A DNA stretch of 64,000 nucleotides. Source: Paenibacillus mesophilus (GTDB lineage Bacteria > Bacillota > Bacilli > Paenibacillales > NBRC-103111). The stretch lies in assembly GCF_005938385.1 (NCBI RefSeq), contig NZ_VCRA01000003.1, positions 186,001 to 250,000 of the forward strand, given 5' to 3'. The notes below the pieces were generated by a model, which worked only from the letters and a program-made list of their open reading frames with translations, made no database searches and was not told the origin of the DNA. Of the stretch, positions 45,110-55,377 are shown one piece after another. How positions within the stretch are numbered: the first letter of the stretch is position 1; the number at the start of each line of letters is the position of its first letter. The translations under genes were made by a program, and so were the position numbers.

Positions 45110-45565
45110 TTATTCCCGTTCGATATCGAATGTAATTTTGCGTATGGTGCGGATCGTCAAATCGACATAAAGCACTCCGGCCGCTTCCGGATACAGCAAG
45201 CTGTAGACGAGCAACCGTTCGCGGATTGCGCTTGCGCTCATTTCAAGCGGCTGCCGCTCCTTGGCCAGCTTCACGATAAATAGCTCGTTGTCCTTGAGCA
45301 CAAAGGCGTCGACGAACAAACGGCTCTCCATCTCCTGCTCGTCCAATGTGACCGTAACGGGGAGCTTCGTCTTGCCGGCGACGATTTCGTACCCTTGCGC
45401 ATTCAACAAAAGGACCGCCTCTTCGGACGGTACGAATATTTCATCCTGCCGCGGAATCGCAAACGATGGTCTCGGTTTATGGTACCACAGCCGCCCCCGT
45501 GCGTAAAACCATACCAATGCGACTACGATCAGCAGCAGTACGACAAACGTGTCACCGGAACGCAT
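45110..45565 (-). CDS. Hypothetical membrane-anchored protein
   Basis: This 151-residue protein has one N-terminal membrane helix (about residues 6-25) and a soluble domain of about 115 residues ([58 protein letters not shown]). The order of alternating strands with the sequence [16 protein letters not shown] is like a PD-(D/E)xK-type nuclease fold, but no complete catalytic triad is clear, so I leave it unnamed. Two ATG codons compete; that at 45565 has GGAGGG at better spacing. It lies between tlyA and argR, a spot with a variable gene in bacilli. Confidence 0.65.
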   Translation of the reverse strand: MRSGDTFVVLLLIVVALVWFYARGRLWYHKPRPSFAIPRQDEIFVPSEEAVLLLNAQGYEIVAGKTKLPVTVTLDEQEMESRLFVDAFVLKDNELFIVKLAKERQPLEMSASAIRERLLVYSLLYPEAAGVLYVDLTIRTIRKITFDIERE

Positions 45566-45624
45566 CGCCATCCCTCCATGTTGAAACATTCTAGAGGCAG
45601 ACGGAAAATCCTTTCGCCAACAAG

Positions 45625-45650
45625 CAAAAAACTCATCGGTTTCGATGAGT
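45625..45650 (-). terminator. Intrinsic terminator after tlyA
   Basis: On the minus strand ACTCATCG-AAAC-CGATGAGT runs into six T. It separates tlyA from the hypothetical gene and argR. Confidence 0.88.
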
Positions 45651-45678
45651 TTCGGATGCATGCGGTTCTTATGATTAG

Positions 45679-46503
45679 CTAAAACGCGCCGGATGCGGCA
45701 GCCACCGTATCTTGGATAAGTTGATGGCGTGCAGGCTCCGACAAAGCACCGGGGTCGCTCGGGTTCATCGCGAGCAAAACAAGAAATTCGATGTTACCTT
45801 CCCCGCCCGTAATCGGGGAATACGTTAGTCCTTTGATGCCGAAGCCGGTCTCCAAGGCGAAGTTCAATATGGTACGGAGTACGTCCAGATGAACCTCCGG
45901 GTCCCGGACGACACCGGATTTGCCGACCTTTTCCCTGCCCGCTTCGAACTGCGGCTTGATCAGCGCCACGACTTGCCCTTCGGCGTCAAGCAGCGAGCGG
46001 AGAGGCGGCAAGATTAGCTTTAGCGATATAAACGAGACGTCGATCGAGGCGAAAGTCGGTACCGGGCCTTGCAGGTCGCCGGGCTGCGTGTACCGAAAAT
46101 TCGTCCGCTCCATCACGCATACGCGCGGGTCGTTGCGCAGGCTCCAATCCAGCTGATTGTAGCCGACGTCTACCGCATAGACGAAAGATGCCCCGTTCTG
46201 AAGCGCACAGTCGGTAAATCCGCCGGTCGAAGCTCCGATGTCGATCATGACGGCTCCGTTCAAATCGATTCCAAAGGTGCGGATCGCTTTCTCCAGCTTC
46301 AAGCCGCCACGGCTCACGTACGGATGAACGGCACCTTTGACACTTATTCGTGATTCGCGGGAAACCTTCGTCCCCGCTTTGTCGATCCGCTCTTCGTCAA
46401 CAAATACGAGTCCGGCCATAATGGCGGCCTTCGCCTTCTCCCTGCTGTCATAATACGCTTGCTCGACCAATAGGAGGTCAAGCCTCTCTTTATTCGAAGA
46501 CAT
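45679..46503 (-). CDS. tlyA: TlyA-family rRNA 2'-O-methyltransferase (YqxC)
   Basis: This 274-residue protein has an S4 RNA-binding domain (about residues 1-65, RLDLLLVEQAYYDSREKAKAAIMAGLV) and an FtsJ-like Rossmann methyltransferase (VMIDIGASTGGFTDCALQNGAS, the SAM-binding motif; ASIDVSFISLKLILP). TlyA methylates rRNA in other bacteria. B. subtilis yqxC occupies the same place between dxs and ahrC. The ATG follows TAGGAG, 15 bases after the dxs region ends upstream. Confidence 0.9.
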   Translation of the reverse strand: MSSNKERLDLLLVEQAYYDSREKAKAAIMAGLVFVDEERIDKAGTKVSRESRISVKGAVHPYVSRGGLKLEKAIRTFGIDLNGAVMIDIGASTGGFTDCALQNGASFVYAVDVGYNQLDWSLRNDPRVCVMERTNFRYTQPGDLQGPVPTFASIDVSFISLKLILPPLRSLLDAEGQVVALIKPQFEAGREKVGKSGVVRDPEVHLDVLRTILNFALETGFGIKGLTYSPITGGEGNIEFLVLLAMNPSDPGALSEPARHQLIQDTVAAASGAF

Positions 46504-46517
46504 GTTGGTTGACGCTC

Positions 46518-48422
46518 CTACCTCGACTTTAAGCCGGCCGCTTGCCGCTTGCGGGGCAGCATCGCTTTCAATTCCGTCACGATCCGCTCCGGCGTCAAGC
46601 CTACTTCCTGGCGCTGTTCCTTCGGACTGCCGTGCTCGACGAAATAGTCCGGAATGCCGATTGGCTTAATCTTCATCCCGTAAATGCCGCGCTCGGCGTA
46701 AAATTCCAGCACCGCACTTCCGAAGCCGCCCAATGCGGCGCCTTCTTCGAGGGTCACAATATGGTACCCGTCTTCGTAAAGGCTGACCAGCATGTTCTCG
46801 TCCAGCGGCTTCAGGAAGCGGGCGTTGACTATGCGAGGATTGATTCCTTCGCTCTTGAGAAGCTCGGCGGCGCTTGCCGCAAGCTCCAGCATCGGAGCGC
46901 CGGTCGCGAGTATCGCGAACTTCTCGCCTTCTCGCACCGTTTCCCACGTACCGATCGGGATCGGCTGCAATTGATCGTCCATCTTCACGCCGACACCGTT
47001 CAATCTCGGGTAACGGACCGCAATCGGACCGTTGTTGTAGTCGATCGCCGTCTTCATCATATGCCGCAATTCATTCTCGTCCTTCGGCATCATCAGCACC
47101 ATGTTCGGGATGCTGCGCATGAAGGCGATGTCGTAAACGCCTTGGTGCGTCTCCCCGTCGGCGCCGACGAAGCCTGCCCGGTCGATCGCGAAGACGACAT
47201 TCGTATTTTGCCGGCAAATATCGTGAATGATCTGGTCATAAGCGCGCTGCATGAACGTCGAATAGACGGCGAATACGGGCTTCATTCCTTCGAGAGACAG
47301 CGCTGCGCACAAAGTAGCCGCATGCTGCTCGGCGATGCCTACGTCAATCATCCGCCCGGGGAATTTGTCGGCGAATTTCTCGAGCCCCGATCCTTTCGGC
47401 ATCGCGGGTGTAATCGCCATAATCCGATCGTCCTGTTCCGCAAGCTCGATCAGCGTGTTGCCGAATACGTCGGTATACATCGGCGGGCCGACGACCTTGA
47501 CGAACTGCCCCGATTCGATCTTGTAGGGACCGCCGCCGTGCCAAGCATGGGAATCCGCTTCCGCGGGCGAATATCCTTTCCCCTTCACCGTAATGACGTG
47601 AATAAGGACCGGACCGTTCACCTTCTCGGCTTGCTTGAACGTCTCGAACAGCTGGGTCAAGTTATGTCCGTCGACCGGACCGAAATATTTGAAGCCGAGC
47701 TCCTCGAACCATACGCCGGAGACGACCAAATATTTGAGGCTGTCCTTCAGCCGCTCCGCCGTTTTGGCGAGCGTACCGCCTATCGCCGGTATTTTTTTGA
47801 GCAAATGCTCGAATTCCTCTTTCACTTTGGTGTAATGCTTGTCGGTGCGGATTTTGTTCAAATAGTTGTGCAAGGCGCCGACATTCGGCGCGATCGACAT
47901 TTCGTTGTCGTTCAGGATGACGGTCATATTTTTGCGCTCGTGACCGATATGGTTCATCGCTTCAAGCGCCATGCCTCCCGTCAAAGCTCCGTCTCCGATC
48001 ACCGCCACGATCTTGTTTTTCTCGCCTTTCAAATCCCGGGCGATCGCCATCCCCATCGCGGCGGACAACGATGTGCTGCTATGTCCGGCTTCCCAAACGT
48101 CGTGCTCGCTCTCGGACATTTTCACGAAGCCGCACAATCCTTTGTATTTGCGAAGCGTGTCGAACCGGTCTTTGCGGCCTGTCAAAATTTTGTGAACGTA
48201 AGATTGGTGACCGACGTCGAAGATGAACTTGTCCTTCGGGCTGTCGAATAGGTAATGTAACGCCAGCGTCAGCTCGACCACCCCGAGATTGGGGGCGAGA
48301 TGACCGCCGGTTTTCGATAGTTTTTCAATGAGAAAGCCCCGTATTTCTTCGGCCAGCGTCTCCAACTGGGAAACGCTCAGCTTTTTCAGGTCGGCCGGGC
48401 TATTAATTTGATTTAGAAGCAC
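46518..48422 (-). CDS. dxs: 1-deoxy-D-xylulose-5-phosphate synthase
   Basis: This 634-residue thiamine-diphosphate enzyme condenses pyruvate and glyceraldehyde 3-phosphate, the first step of the MEP isoprenoid route. Motifs: [27 protein letters not shown], the ThDP motif [18 protein letters not shown] with [12 protein letters not shown], and the central transketolase domain ([31 protein letters not shown]). I chose GTG at 48422, after GAGGGC; the upstream ATG at 48461 has no ribosome site. It lies between ispA and tlyA, as in B. subtilis. Confidence 0.95.
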   Translation of the reverse strand: MLLNQINSPADLKKLSVSQLETLAEEIRGFLIEKLSKTGGHLAPNLGVVELTLALHYLFDSPKDKFIFDVGHQSYVHKILTGRKDRFDTLRKYKGLCGFVKMSESEHDVWEAGHSSTSLSAAMGMAIARDLKGEKNKIVAVIGDGALTGGMALEAMNHIGHERKNMTVILNDNEMSIAPNVGALHNYLNKIRTDKHYTKVKEEFEHLLKKIPAIGGTLAKTAERLKDSLKYLVVSGVWFEELGFKYFGPVDGHNLTQLFETFKQAEKVNGPVLIHVITVKGKGYSPAEADSHAWHGGGPYKIESGQFVKVVGPPMYTDVFGNTLIELAEQDDRIMAITPAMPKGSGLEKFADKFPGRMIDVGIAEQHAATLCAALSLEGMKPVFAVYSTFMQRAYDQIIHDICRQNTNVVFAIDRAGFVGADGETHQGVYDIAFMRSIPNMVLMMPKDENELRHMMKTAIDYNNGPIAVRYPRLNGVGVKMDDQLQPIPIGTWETVREGEKFAILATGAPMLELAASAAELLKSEGINPRIVNARFLKPLDENMLVSLYEDGYHIVTLEEGAALGGFGSAVLEFYAERGIYGMKIKPIGIPDYFVEHGSPKEQRQEVGLTPERIVTELKAMLPRKRQAAGLKSR

Positions 48423-48595
48423 ATTAGTGCCCTCGCTTTCCGTTCGACTTAGGCGCGCCATGCGTATGGAATTGTGATTTCATATCCAATAGTATACCAT
48501 ATCCGCGAATTAACGCTCAATGGAGTTGTCGAAACCCGGCGGACGAGAACGCAAAGCGGGCGGAAACGCCGATGCGCACCGCCATTTTACGCCTA

Positions 48596-49498
48596 TTAAT
48601 GGTCACGCTTCATCAAATAGTCGGCTAGCTGGAGCAGCCTTTCCGGCTTGGGCAGCTCGGCCCGTACGATAGCGTCCTTGCCAATAGCGGTCAACTCCTC
48701 CACCTTCCGACGCGAGGCGTCCAATCCGATGAAGTACGGATAGGTGACCTTCTGCATTTTCTCGTCGCTGCGTACGGCTTTGCCCAGCTTGCCGGCGTCG
48801 CCCACGACATCCAGAATATCGTCCTGGATTTGGAAGGCAAGCCCGATATTCGTACCGAACGTCTCGAGCGCCTGCAGCTGATACTCCGTTGCGCCCCCGA
48901 TCCGGCCTCCGGCTTTCAGCGAGAATACGATCAGATCGCTCGTTTTGTGCAGATGAATATATTCCAGCTCTTCAAGCCGGGTCATTCCTTGCTCGCCCTG
49001 CATGTCGGCCACTTGACCGCCGACCATTCCCCGAGGACCCGCATAGACGGACAAATCCTCGATCACGGCGAGCACCCTGTCGGAAGGAATCCCGTATTGG
49101 CGGGCTGTCCGGGCCGCGGCAAAAAAAGCGTGCGTCAGAAGGGCGTCTCCAGCCAAGATGGCGGTCGCTTCGCCGTACACTTTATGGTTCGTAAGACGTC
49201 CCCGGCGGTAATCGTCATTGTCGAGCGCCGGCAAGTCGTCATGGATCAGCGAATAAGTATGTACCATCTCGACCGCGCACGCGATCGGAAGCGCGGCTTC
49301 GACCGAGCCGTTGCAAGCTTCCGCGGCGGCGATTACCATGATGGGCCTCATTCGCTTCCCTCCGGCCATGAGCGAGTAGGCCATCGATTCGCGCAGCACG
49401 GACGGTACCTGCCAGTCGGCGGGCAAGCTGCCGGTAAGCTCCCGCTCGATTCGTTCCGCATAACCCTTTATATAGTCCGTAAAGGACGGATCAGACAT
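48596..49498 (-). CDS. ispA: Farnesyl diphosphate synthase
   Basis: This 300-residue prenyltransferase joins IPP to DMAPP and then GPP. The first aspartate-rich motif is D87-D88 in LIHDDLPALDNDDYRRG and the second is FQIQDDILDVVGD. GGKRMRP at 46-52 binds the diphosphate. Its place between xseB and dxs is typical. The ATG follows GGGAGAATG. With fni and dxs it feeds quinone, undecaprenol and hopanoid synthesis. Confidence 0.93.
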   Translation of the reverse strand: MSDPSFTDYIKGYAERIERELTGSLPADWQVPSVLRESMAYSLMAGGKRMRPIMVIAAAEACNGSVEAALPIACAVEMVHTYSLIHDDLPALDNDDYRRGRLTNHKVYGEATAILAGDALLTHAFFAAARTARQYGIPSDRVLAVIEDLSVYAGPRGMVGGQVADMQGEQGMTRLEELEYIHLHKTSDLIVFSLKAGGRIGGATEYQLQALETFGTNIGLAFQIQDDILDVVGDAGKLGKAVRSDEKMQKVTYPYFIGLDASRRKVEELTAIGKDAIVRAELPKPERLLQLADYLMKRDH

Positions 49499-49513
49499 GA
49501 ATGCATTCTCCCT

Positions 49514-49759
49514 TTATTCCGAAGCCGGTTGGAACGGCTTTTTCACGAAATTTCCGTTTTCCTCCAGCAGCGTTTCGATTTTCCGCTCGACCTGCTCGAG
49601 CTTTTGGCCGCACAGATGCGACAGCGCCATTCCTTCCTGGAACAGCTCGATCGCTTTCTCGAGCGGGACATCGCCGTGCTCGAGCTTGGATACGATCTGC
49701 TCCAGCTTGTCCATCGCTTCCTCGAAGCCGACCTCGTTTTCTTTCCCCGCGTTACTCAT
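49514..49759 (-). CDS. xseB: Exodeoxyribonuclease VII small subunit
   Basis: This 81-residue protein has the family core GFEEAMDKLEQIVSKLEHGDVPLEKAIELFQEGM, shown here only in part. It forms the rod of XseA4-XseB24. The ATG (49759) lies after GGAGGAGAG and overlaps the xseA end by eight bases. Confidence 0.93.
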   Translation of the reverse strand: MSNAGKENEVGFEEAMDKLEQIVSKLEHGDVPLEKAIELFQEGMALSHLCGQKLEQVERKIETLLEENGNFVKKPFQPASE

Positions 49760-51116
49760 TGCCGCTCTCCTCCATTCCCCATACATGACAATCGAGCTTC
49801 CCGTCCGCGAGCCGGATCCGGATCATATCGCCTGGCTGAACTTGACTGATCGACTTGATGATCCGCTTCTGCTGCTCGTCGTATGCCAGACTATATCCCC
49901 GCTGCATGACCTTAAGCGGGCTGAGCGCGTCAAGCTGGCGCAGCTGCACCGTCCAGCGGTGACGCGATTCTTTACTTATCGATTGCATCGACTGGATCAA
50001 CTGGTGCCTGGCGACCTCGACACGTTTCTTAGCAAAGTCGAGCTGCTGCTTCGGATTATGGGCCGACAGCTTGCGCTCCAGCTTCATGGCCGTTTCCTTG
50101 GAAGCGGCGACGCGCTGCCGCAGACGGTACAAGAGCTGTTCCCGCAGACGGTCGAGCCGCTGCGCCGGCTCCTGCAGCTGTCTTTGAGGCTGAGTCAGTA
50201 CCGGAGATCTGCGCAAGCGGCTAAGTCGCTCCTTCTTGACGGAAACTTGGGCCGACAATCCTTTGACCAGCCGCTGAGACAAGTGAACGAGATGCTGCTT
50301 CAGCTCCAAATGATGCGGGACGGCCAGCTCCGCCGCAGCCGTAGGCGTAGCCGCACGAAGGTCGGCCACGAAATCGGCGATCGTAAAGTCCGTCTCGTGC
50401 CCGACAGCCGAAATGACCGGGATGGCCGAACGGAACATGCTCCGGGCGACCATCTCCTCGTTGAACGCCCACAGCTCCTCCAGCGATCCTCCGCCGCGCC
50501 CGACGATCAGCACGTCCGCCTCGCCGTGCCTATTCATCGCCTCTATAGCCCGCGCGATACTAGGCGCCGCTTGAGCGCCTTGCACCAGTACGGGGAACAG
50601 CAGGATGGCGGCGGTCGGATAACGGCGCTGCAGCGTCGTTACGATATCCCGGACCGCTGCACCTGTAGGAGAAGTGACGACGCCTACCGTCCGCGGAAAT
50701 TTCGGAATCGGCCTTTTCCTCTCGGGTGAGAACAGTCCTTCCTCGCCAAGCTTCTTCTTTAATTGCTCGAACGCGAGGTACAGATTGCCGATCCCGTCCT
50801 GCTGCATATGAGTGACGTACATTTGATACTGTCCGTCCCTCTCGAAGACGGATATATTGCCTCTCGCGATTACTTTGGAGCCGTCGCGCGGAATAAAGCT
50901 TAGCCGCTGGTTGTTGGAGGCGAACATGATGCATTTGACCCGGCTGTCCGCATCTTTAAGCGTAAAATACATATGCCCGCTCGAATGATGCGTGAAATTG
51001 GATAGTTCCCCTCTTACCCATACATCCTGAAGCACCGGATCCCCTTCGAGCTTCATTTTGATATATCGCGTCAAATCTTTGACGGACAGCACCTTTTCCG
51101 GATTATGCATCGCCAT
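49752..51116 (-). CDS. xseA: Exodeoxyribonuclease VII large subunit
   Basis: This 454-residue nuclease degrades single-stranded DNA from both ends. It has an N-terminal OB fold (VWVRGELSNFTHHSSGHMYFTLKD), the catalytic domain with GVVTSPTGAAVRDI, ADVLIVGRGGGSLEELWAFNEE and SAVGHETDFTIADFVAD, and a coiled coil (about 280-400) for the small subunit. The ATG at 51116 has a weak site; GTG at 51125 is possible. It is coupled to folD upstream (21 bases) and xseB downstream. Confidence 0.93.
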   Translation of the reverse strand: MAMHNPEKVLSVKDLTRYIKMKLEGDPVLQDVWVRGELSNFTHHSSGHMYFTLKDADSRVKCIMFASNNQRLSFIPRDGSKVIARGNISVFERDGQYQMYVTHMQQDGIGNLYLAFEQLKKKLGEEGLFSPERKRPIPKFPRTVGVVTSPTGAAVRDIVTTLQRRYPTAAILLFPVLVQGAQAAPSIARAIEAMNRHGEADVLIVGRGGGSLEELWAFNEEMVARSMFRSAIPVISAVGHETDFTIADFVADLRAATPTAAAELAVPHHLELKQHLVHLSQRLVKGLSAQVSVKKERLSRLRRSPVLTQPQRQLQEPAQRLDRLREQLLYRLRQRVAASKETAMKLERKLSAHNPKQQLDFAKKRVEVARHQLIQSMQSISKESRHRWTVQLRQLDALSPLKVMQRGYSLAYDEQQKRIIKSISQVQPGDMIRIRLADGKLDCHVWGMEESGNE

Positions 51117-51137
51117 TGTCGTCACATCCCGCTTCGC

Positions 51138-51989
51138 TTACTTGCGCAGCGCGCTGGCGGCCTGCACCGTATTTTGCAGCAGCATCGTAATCGTCATCGG
51201 TCCTACGACGCCCGGTACCGGAGTGATCGGCCCGGCAATATCGACGACATCGTCGAAATCGACGTCGCCTGCAAGCTTGCCGTCCTCCAGACGGTTGATG
51301 CCGACATCGATTACGACCGCTCCCGGCTTGACGAACTCTCTGGTCACGAACTTCGGCTTGCCGATCGCGACTACGAGAATATCCGCTTCGCGGCACAGCT
51401 CCTTCATATTTTCCGTACGCGAATGACAGATCGTCACGGTCGCGTTTTCACGCAGTAGCAGCATCGACACCGGTTTGCCCACAATGTTGCTGCGTCCGAT
51501 GACAACCGCTTTTTTGCCGGATATAACCTTGCCCGTCCGTTTGATGATCTCGATTACACCGGCCGGCGTGCAAGGAAGCAGGCTCGGCTTGCCGATGGAC
51601 AGATTGCCCACATTAATCGGATGGAAGCCGTCCACGTCCTTCTCGACGGCGATCGCATCGATGACCGCGTCCTCGGAAATATGGTTCGGCAGCGGAAGCT
51701 GCACGAGAATGCCGTGAATGTCGGTCGAACGGTTGAGCTTGTCCACCAGCTCGAGCAGCTCCGATTGCGATGTTTCCGCAGGCAGACGATGCACCTCGGA
51801 ATAAATGCCGACCTGTTCGCACGCCTTCGCTTTATTGCGCACGTATACGGCGGATGCCGGATCTTCTCCTACCAGTATGACCGCGAGGCCGGGGCGAAAG
51901 CCTTCAGCCGCCAGTACGTCGACCTGTTCCTTGATTTGGCCGCGAATGTCGCTCACCAATTGTTTCCCGTTAATAATATGCTCGGACAC
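51138..51989 (-). CDS. folD: Bifunctional methylenetetrahydrofolate dehydrogenase / cyclohydrolase
   Basis: This 283-residue enzyme makes 10-formyl-THF. Motifs: [22 protein letters not shown] (catalytic Lys), [21 protein letters not shown], the NADP loop [19 protein letters not shown] and [18 protein letters not shown]. The GTG at 51989 follows GGAGGGGG and gives the usual N-terminus ([10 protein letters not shown]). The gene order nusB-folD-xseA-xseB-ispA-dxs is conserved in bacilli. Confidence 0.95.
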   Translation of the reverse strand: MSEHIINGKQLVSDIRGQIKEQVDVLAAEGFRPGLAVILVGEDPASAVYVRNKAKACEQVGIYSEVHRLPAETSQSELLELVDKLNRSTDIHGILVQLPLPNHISEDAVIDAIAVEKDVDGFHPINVGNLSIGKPSLLPCTPAGVIEIIKRTGKVISGKKAVVIGRSNIVGKPVSMLLLRENATVTICHSRTENMKELCREADILVVAIGKPKFVTREFVKPGAVVIDVGINRLEDGKLAGDVDFDDVVDIAGPITPVPGVVGPMTITMLLQNTVQAASALRK

Positions 51990-52021
51990 GATCGTTCCCC
52001 CTCCTGGTTCCTGTTCTAAAC

Positions 52022-52483
52022 TCAAGTCGTTTCATAGCCGATCTTGATCGCATCCAGTTCCTTGATCAGCTTGCCGAGCACGCCGTTGACGAACTTGCCC
52101 GACTCGTCGGATCCGAACCGTTTCGCCAGCTCGATCGCTTCGTTAACGACGACTTTCGGCGGAACTTCGGTGCCGAACAGCATTTCATAAGCCGCGAGCC
52201 GCAAAATTTGCCGGTCCACTTTGGACAGTCTGTCCACTTTCCAGCCGGTCAAATAAACACTAAGCGTCTCATCGATCCGCTCTTTATGCTTGGTAGTCCC
52301 TTTCACCAGGTCCGCCAAATAAGGCGTACCCGCGACCTCCCCGTCGCCGACGGCCAACTCGGCTTCATTGTCGCTGCGGGCTTCCTCAAGAACGGTCTCG
52401 ATCGCCACCTCCGGCGATACGTCGTTCATCTCGATATGGTACAAACTTTGCAACGCGATTTCCCTGGCCAATCTACGCTTCAT
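52022..52483 (-). CDS. nusB: Transcription antitermination factor NusB
   Basis: This 153-residue all-helical protein acts with NusE (S10) in rRNA antitermination. Family motifs are [20 protein letters not shown] at the N-terminus and [50 protein letters not shown] in the C-terminal half. The start at 52483 has GGAGG about 12 bases before it; a nearer ATG at 52495 would overlap that site. Confidence 0.93.
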   Translation of the reverse strand: MKRRLAREIALQSLYHIEMNDVSPEVAIETVLEEARSDNEAELAVGDGEVAGTPYLADLVKGTTKHKERIDETLSVYLTGWKVDRLSKVDRQILRLAAYEMLFGTEVPPKVVVNEAIELAKRFGSDESGKFVNGVLGKLIKELDAIKIGYETT

Positions 52484-52550
52484 CGCGCGAATCATCCTCC
52501 TGCCTTCAGTCCGAACGTCTCTTCGTTCAATATACCACAATTACCCTCAT

Positions 52551-52592
52551 ACAAAACAGAAGAAGGCCGTTTCCTGGTGGAACCGCCTTCCG
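52551..52592 (-). terminator. Intrinsic terminator after the DUF2273 gene
   Basis: On the minus strand AAGGCGGTTCC and GGAAACGGCCTT form an imperfect stem followed by TTCTTCTGTTTTG. It separates the asp23-amaP-DUF2273 group from nusB. Confidence 0.6.
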
Positions 52593-52595
52593 CCG

Positions 52596-52832
52596 TTATC
52601 GAAACCATTTCCAACGATCCGCAAGCCGGCTCAGCTTGCCGAGCCACTCGTCCGCGTCGAACCGCATCCCGTCCGTGTCGAACTTGCCGCCTATATACGT
52701 GCAAACCGATATGATAAATGCGACGATCAGCATGTCCCAAAATCCGAAGATCAAATATATGATACCCAAAAATAAGCCAGAAGCGACGCCGATCAGGCGG
52801 CCCTTATGCCGTTCCCACAGCTCGTTCCACAT
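52596..52832 (-). CDS. DUF2273 small membrane protein
   Basis: This 78-residue protein (MWNELWERHKGRLIGVASGLFL at its start) has two membrane helices, about residues 13-33 and 35-53. DUF2273 proteins are regularly encoded beside Asp23 and AmaP. The ATG at 52832 is eight bases after GAGGTGG. It lies 14 bases after amaP, so it is likely part of the same envelope-stress unit. Confidence 0.85.
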   Translation of the reverse strand: MWNELWERHKGRLIGVASGLFLGIIYLIFGFWDMLIVAFIISVCTYIGGKFDTDGMRFDADEWLGKLSRLADRWKWFR

Positions 52833-52846
52833 CACGGAAGCCACCT

Positions 52847-53404
52847 CTATTCGACTCTGCTTTTAAACGTCTGGGATTGCATGACGTTCGCTACGAATAC
52901 GGAAACGCCCGCAACGGGAATGCCGGTAATTTCTTCGATATGGCCTTTCACCGACCGCTGCATTTCTTCCGACAAATCCGGTATCGAGCTTTCCCCGTCC
53001 ACGACGGCCCGGATTACGATATCGAGTCCGGCATCGGTTACCGACACTTTCGCCTTCATATCTTTTACGCCTCTGACCCGCCCGGCCGACTTCAACGCCA
53101 AATTCTCGACCGTTTCGAGCGAGATGCGGATATCCCCGAAGTCGGTCCGTTGATCGATCGAAGGCACTTGTCCGCGCCCGCGGCGAACGGAAACGTAGAA
53201 GAAACGCAATGAAACCAGCAGCACGAACAGGCCGATCGCGATCGCCGGATAGGCAGTGGAGACTTCATAATATAAGTTGCGTACAAAGTTGCCGGACGTT
53301 TCGATCGGTACCCATCCAAACGATGCAGTCAAAAAAAAGACTACGCTGATTCCGATAATCAGCGTATACAAAAAAAGCAGCAACCGGTCCAATACTTTGA
53401 TCAC
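52847..53404 (-). CDS. amaP: AmaP, membrane anchor for Asp23 (alkaline shock)
   Basis: This 185-residue protein has two N-terminal helices (about residues 5-28 and 50-70) and an Asp23-like cytoplasmic domain (DFGDIRISLETVENLALKSAGRVRGVKD, VVDGESSIPDLSEEMQRSVKGHIEEITGIPVAGVSVFV). It tethers Asp23 to the membrane in staphylococci. The GTG at 53404 follows GGAAGGGG. It follows the Asp23 gene after a perfect 9-bp hairpin. Confidence 0.85.
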   Translation of the reverse strand: MIKVLDRLLLFLYTLIIGISVVFFLTASFGWVPIETSGNFVRNLYYEVSTAYPAIAIGLFVLLVSLRFFYVSVRRGRGQVPSIDQRTDFGDIRISLETVENLALKSAGRVRGVKDMKAKVSVTDAGLDIVIRAVVDGESSIPDLSEEMQRSVKGHIEEITGIPVAGVSVFVANVMQSQTFKSRVE

Positions 53405-53441
53405 GCTGGTCCGTCCCCTTCCGCGTATGCAAGGAAGACGA

Positions 53442-53461
53442 GGTTGTCCGCCCGGACAACC
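53442..53461. repeat. Perfect hairpin between asp23 and amaP
   Basis: GGTTGTCCG-CC-CGGACAACC is a perfect 9-bp stem with a two-base loop. No T run follows, so it may set the ratio of the two genes by attenuation or mRNA processing. Confidence 0.6.
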
Positions 53462-53489
53462 CCGGTTCCCTTGGGCGAGAGCGAGCCCG

Positions 53490-53906
53490 TTACTTGACTC
53501 GCTGCACCGCCGTATCTTCTTCTTGTGGTACTTGCTTATCCGCTGTCTTGAACTGAACGTCATGGATATGTACGTTGACCTCGACGACCGACAAGCCGGT
53601 CATCGATTCGATGGCTTGCTTGACGTTGCGCTGAATGGCGCCGGCCACTTCCGGGATGCGGTTGCCGAATTCTACGATAATCGATACATCGACAGCGGCT
53701 TCGCGCTGCCCGACTTCCACCTTGACGCCTTTGGACAAGTTTTTCCGGCCGAGCAGCTCGGCGATTCCCCCGCCGAAGCCTCCGCTCATACCCGCAACGC
53801 CATGAACTTCCACAGTCGCGAGCCCGGCGATCACCTCGATCACTTCCGGAGCGATTTGAATCGTTCCTATATCCGTCTTCTCGTATTCCGTAGCCAAAGT
53901 ACTCAT
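53490..53906 (-). CDS. Asp23/Gls24 family envelope stress protein (YqhY type)
   Basis: This 138-residue protein has the Asp23 core (TDIGTIQIAPEVIEVIAGLATVEVHGVAGM, in part; GVKVEVGQREAAVDVSIIVEFGNRIPEVAGAIQRNVKQAIESMTGLSVVEVNVHIHDV, in part). It follows accC with about 95 bases between, the place of yqhY in B. subtilis, where its loss affects lipid and acetyl-CoA carboxylase balance. The ATG follows GGGAGG. Confidence 0.88.
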   Translation of the reverse strand: MSTLATEYEKTDIGTIQIAPEVIEVIAGLATVEVHGVAGMSGGFGGGIAELLGRKNLSKGVKVEVGQREAAVDVSIIVEFGNRIPEVAGAIQRNVKQAIESMTGLSVVEVNVHIHDVQFKTADKQVPQEEDTAVQRVK

Positions 53907-54000
53907 GTTCTATAACACCTCCCAGACGTCTTGTCTATACTATTACTATACCATTTTGCCATTTTTATGACAAACGATACGGGACGCCGCACACCGTCCG

Positions 54001-55359
54001 TCAAGAATCCGGATCGTTCACGTCGTGTTCCTCGAGGAACTTGATATCGAACGTTCCCGCCTGAAACTTCTTATGGTCCATAAGCTTCAGGTGGAACCCG
54101 ATCGTCGTATGGATGCCCTCTACGGCGAACTCGCCGAGCGCCCTGCGCATTCTGTCGATGGCCTCGTCGCGTGTAGGCGCCCAGACGATCAGTTTGGCAA
54201 TCATGGAATCGTAATGAGGGGAAATCGTATAGCCTTGGTAAGCTCCGCTGTCTACACGCACTCCCGGACCGCCCGGCGGCAAATAAAATTGAATTTGTCC
54301 AGGCGAAGGCATGAAGTTGCGCTCCGGATCTTCCGCATTAATCCGGCATTCGATCGACCAGCCGTTGATGCGGACGTCTTCCTGTTTGAACGAAAGAGGC
54401 TCGCCTTGCGCGACAAGAATCATTTCTTTAATAATATCGACGTTCGTGATCATCTCGGTTACGGGATGCTCGACTTGAATGCGCGTATTCATCTCCATGA
54501 AATAAAACTGTCCGTCCGCTCCGAGCAGGAATTCCAGCGTTCCCGCGCCGGAATAATCGACAGCCTGGGCCGCCCGAACGGCTGCTTGTCCCATCGCCTC
54601 CCGGATTTCCGGAGTAAGAACCGGACAAGGCGCTTCTTCCACGAGCTTTTGTCGGCGCCGCTGCACCGAACAATCCCGCTCGCCCAAATGAACGACATTG
54701 CCGTGCTTGTCGGCCAATATTTGAATTTCGACGTGCTTCATGCCCGTCAAATATTTTTCCAAGTAAACGCCTGCATTGCCGAACGCTTTCTGGGCTTCCT
54801 GCTGGGCGGTCGTAATTTGCTGGACGAGCGACTCCTCGTCGTCGGCGATCCGGATTCCTTTGCCCCCGCCGCCGGCCGTCGCCTTGATGATGACCGGATA
54901 GCCGATCTCCCGCGCGATCCGCACGGCTTCGTCCAAATCTTCGATCAAGCCGTCCGAGCCGGGAATAACCGGCACGTTCGCTTCCTTCATCGTCTGCTTC
55001 GCTACCGACTTGTCCCCCATCTTGCTGATCGCCTGCGGGGACGGTCCGATAAACGTAATGTTGCATTGCTCGCATATTTCCGCGAAATCGGCGTTCTCCG
55101 CCAAAAAGCCGTAGCCCGGATGAACGGCGTCCGATTCGGTCAGCGTCGCCACGCTCATCAGGTTCGTAAAGTTCAAATAGCTGTCCTTCGACAGCGTCGG
55201 ACCGATGCAGTACGCTTCGTCGGCCAATCGGACGTGAAGCGACTCCCGGTCCGCCTCCGAGTAGACGGCCACCGTGTAGATGCCCAGCTCCCGGCAGGCG
55301 CGAATGATGCGGACCGCGATTTCGCCGCGGTTCGCCACCAATATTTTATGAAACGTCAT
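54001..55359 (-). CDS. accC: Acetyl-CoA carboxylase biotin carboxylase subunit
   Basis: This 452-residue ATP-grasp enzyme carboxylates the biotin of AccB. Motifs: [39 protein letters not shown], the glycine loop [50 protein letters not shown] and [16 protein letters not shown]. Length normal. It follows accB after 18 bases. Confidence 0.96.
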   Translation of the reverse strand: MTFHKILVANRGEIAVRIIRACRELGIYTVAVYSEADRESLHVRLADEAYCIGPTLSKDSYLNFTNLMSVATLTESDAVHPGYGFLAENADFAEICEQCNITFIGPSPQAISKMGDKSVAKQTMKEANVPVIPGSDGLIEDLDEAVRIAREIGYPVIIKATAGGGGKGIRIADDEESLVQQITTAQQEAQKAFGNAGVYLEKYLTGMKHVEIQILADKHGNVVHLGERDCSVQRRRQKLVEEAPCPVLTPEIREAMGQAAVRAAQAVDYSGAGTLEFLLGADGQFYFMEMNTRIQVEHPVTEMITNVDIIKEMILVAQGEPLSFKQEDVRINGWSIECRINAEDPERNFMPSPGQIQFYLPPGGPGVRVDSGAYQGYTISPHYDSMIAKLIVWAPTRDEAIDRMRRALGEFAVEGIHTTIGFHLKLMDHKKFQAGTFDIKFLEEHDVNDPDS

Positions 55360-55377
55360 GTCCGCCTAATCCTCCAA

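Noticed and set aside
46542-48251. A 569-codon plus-strand frame opposite dxs
   Set aside because: It is a shadow of dxs; composition and lack of motifs argue against a gene.
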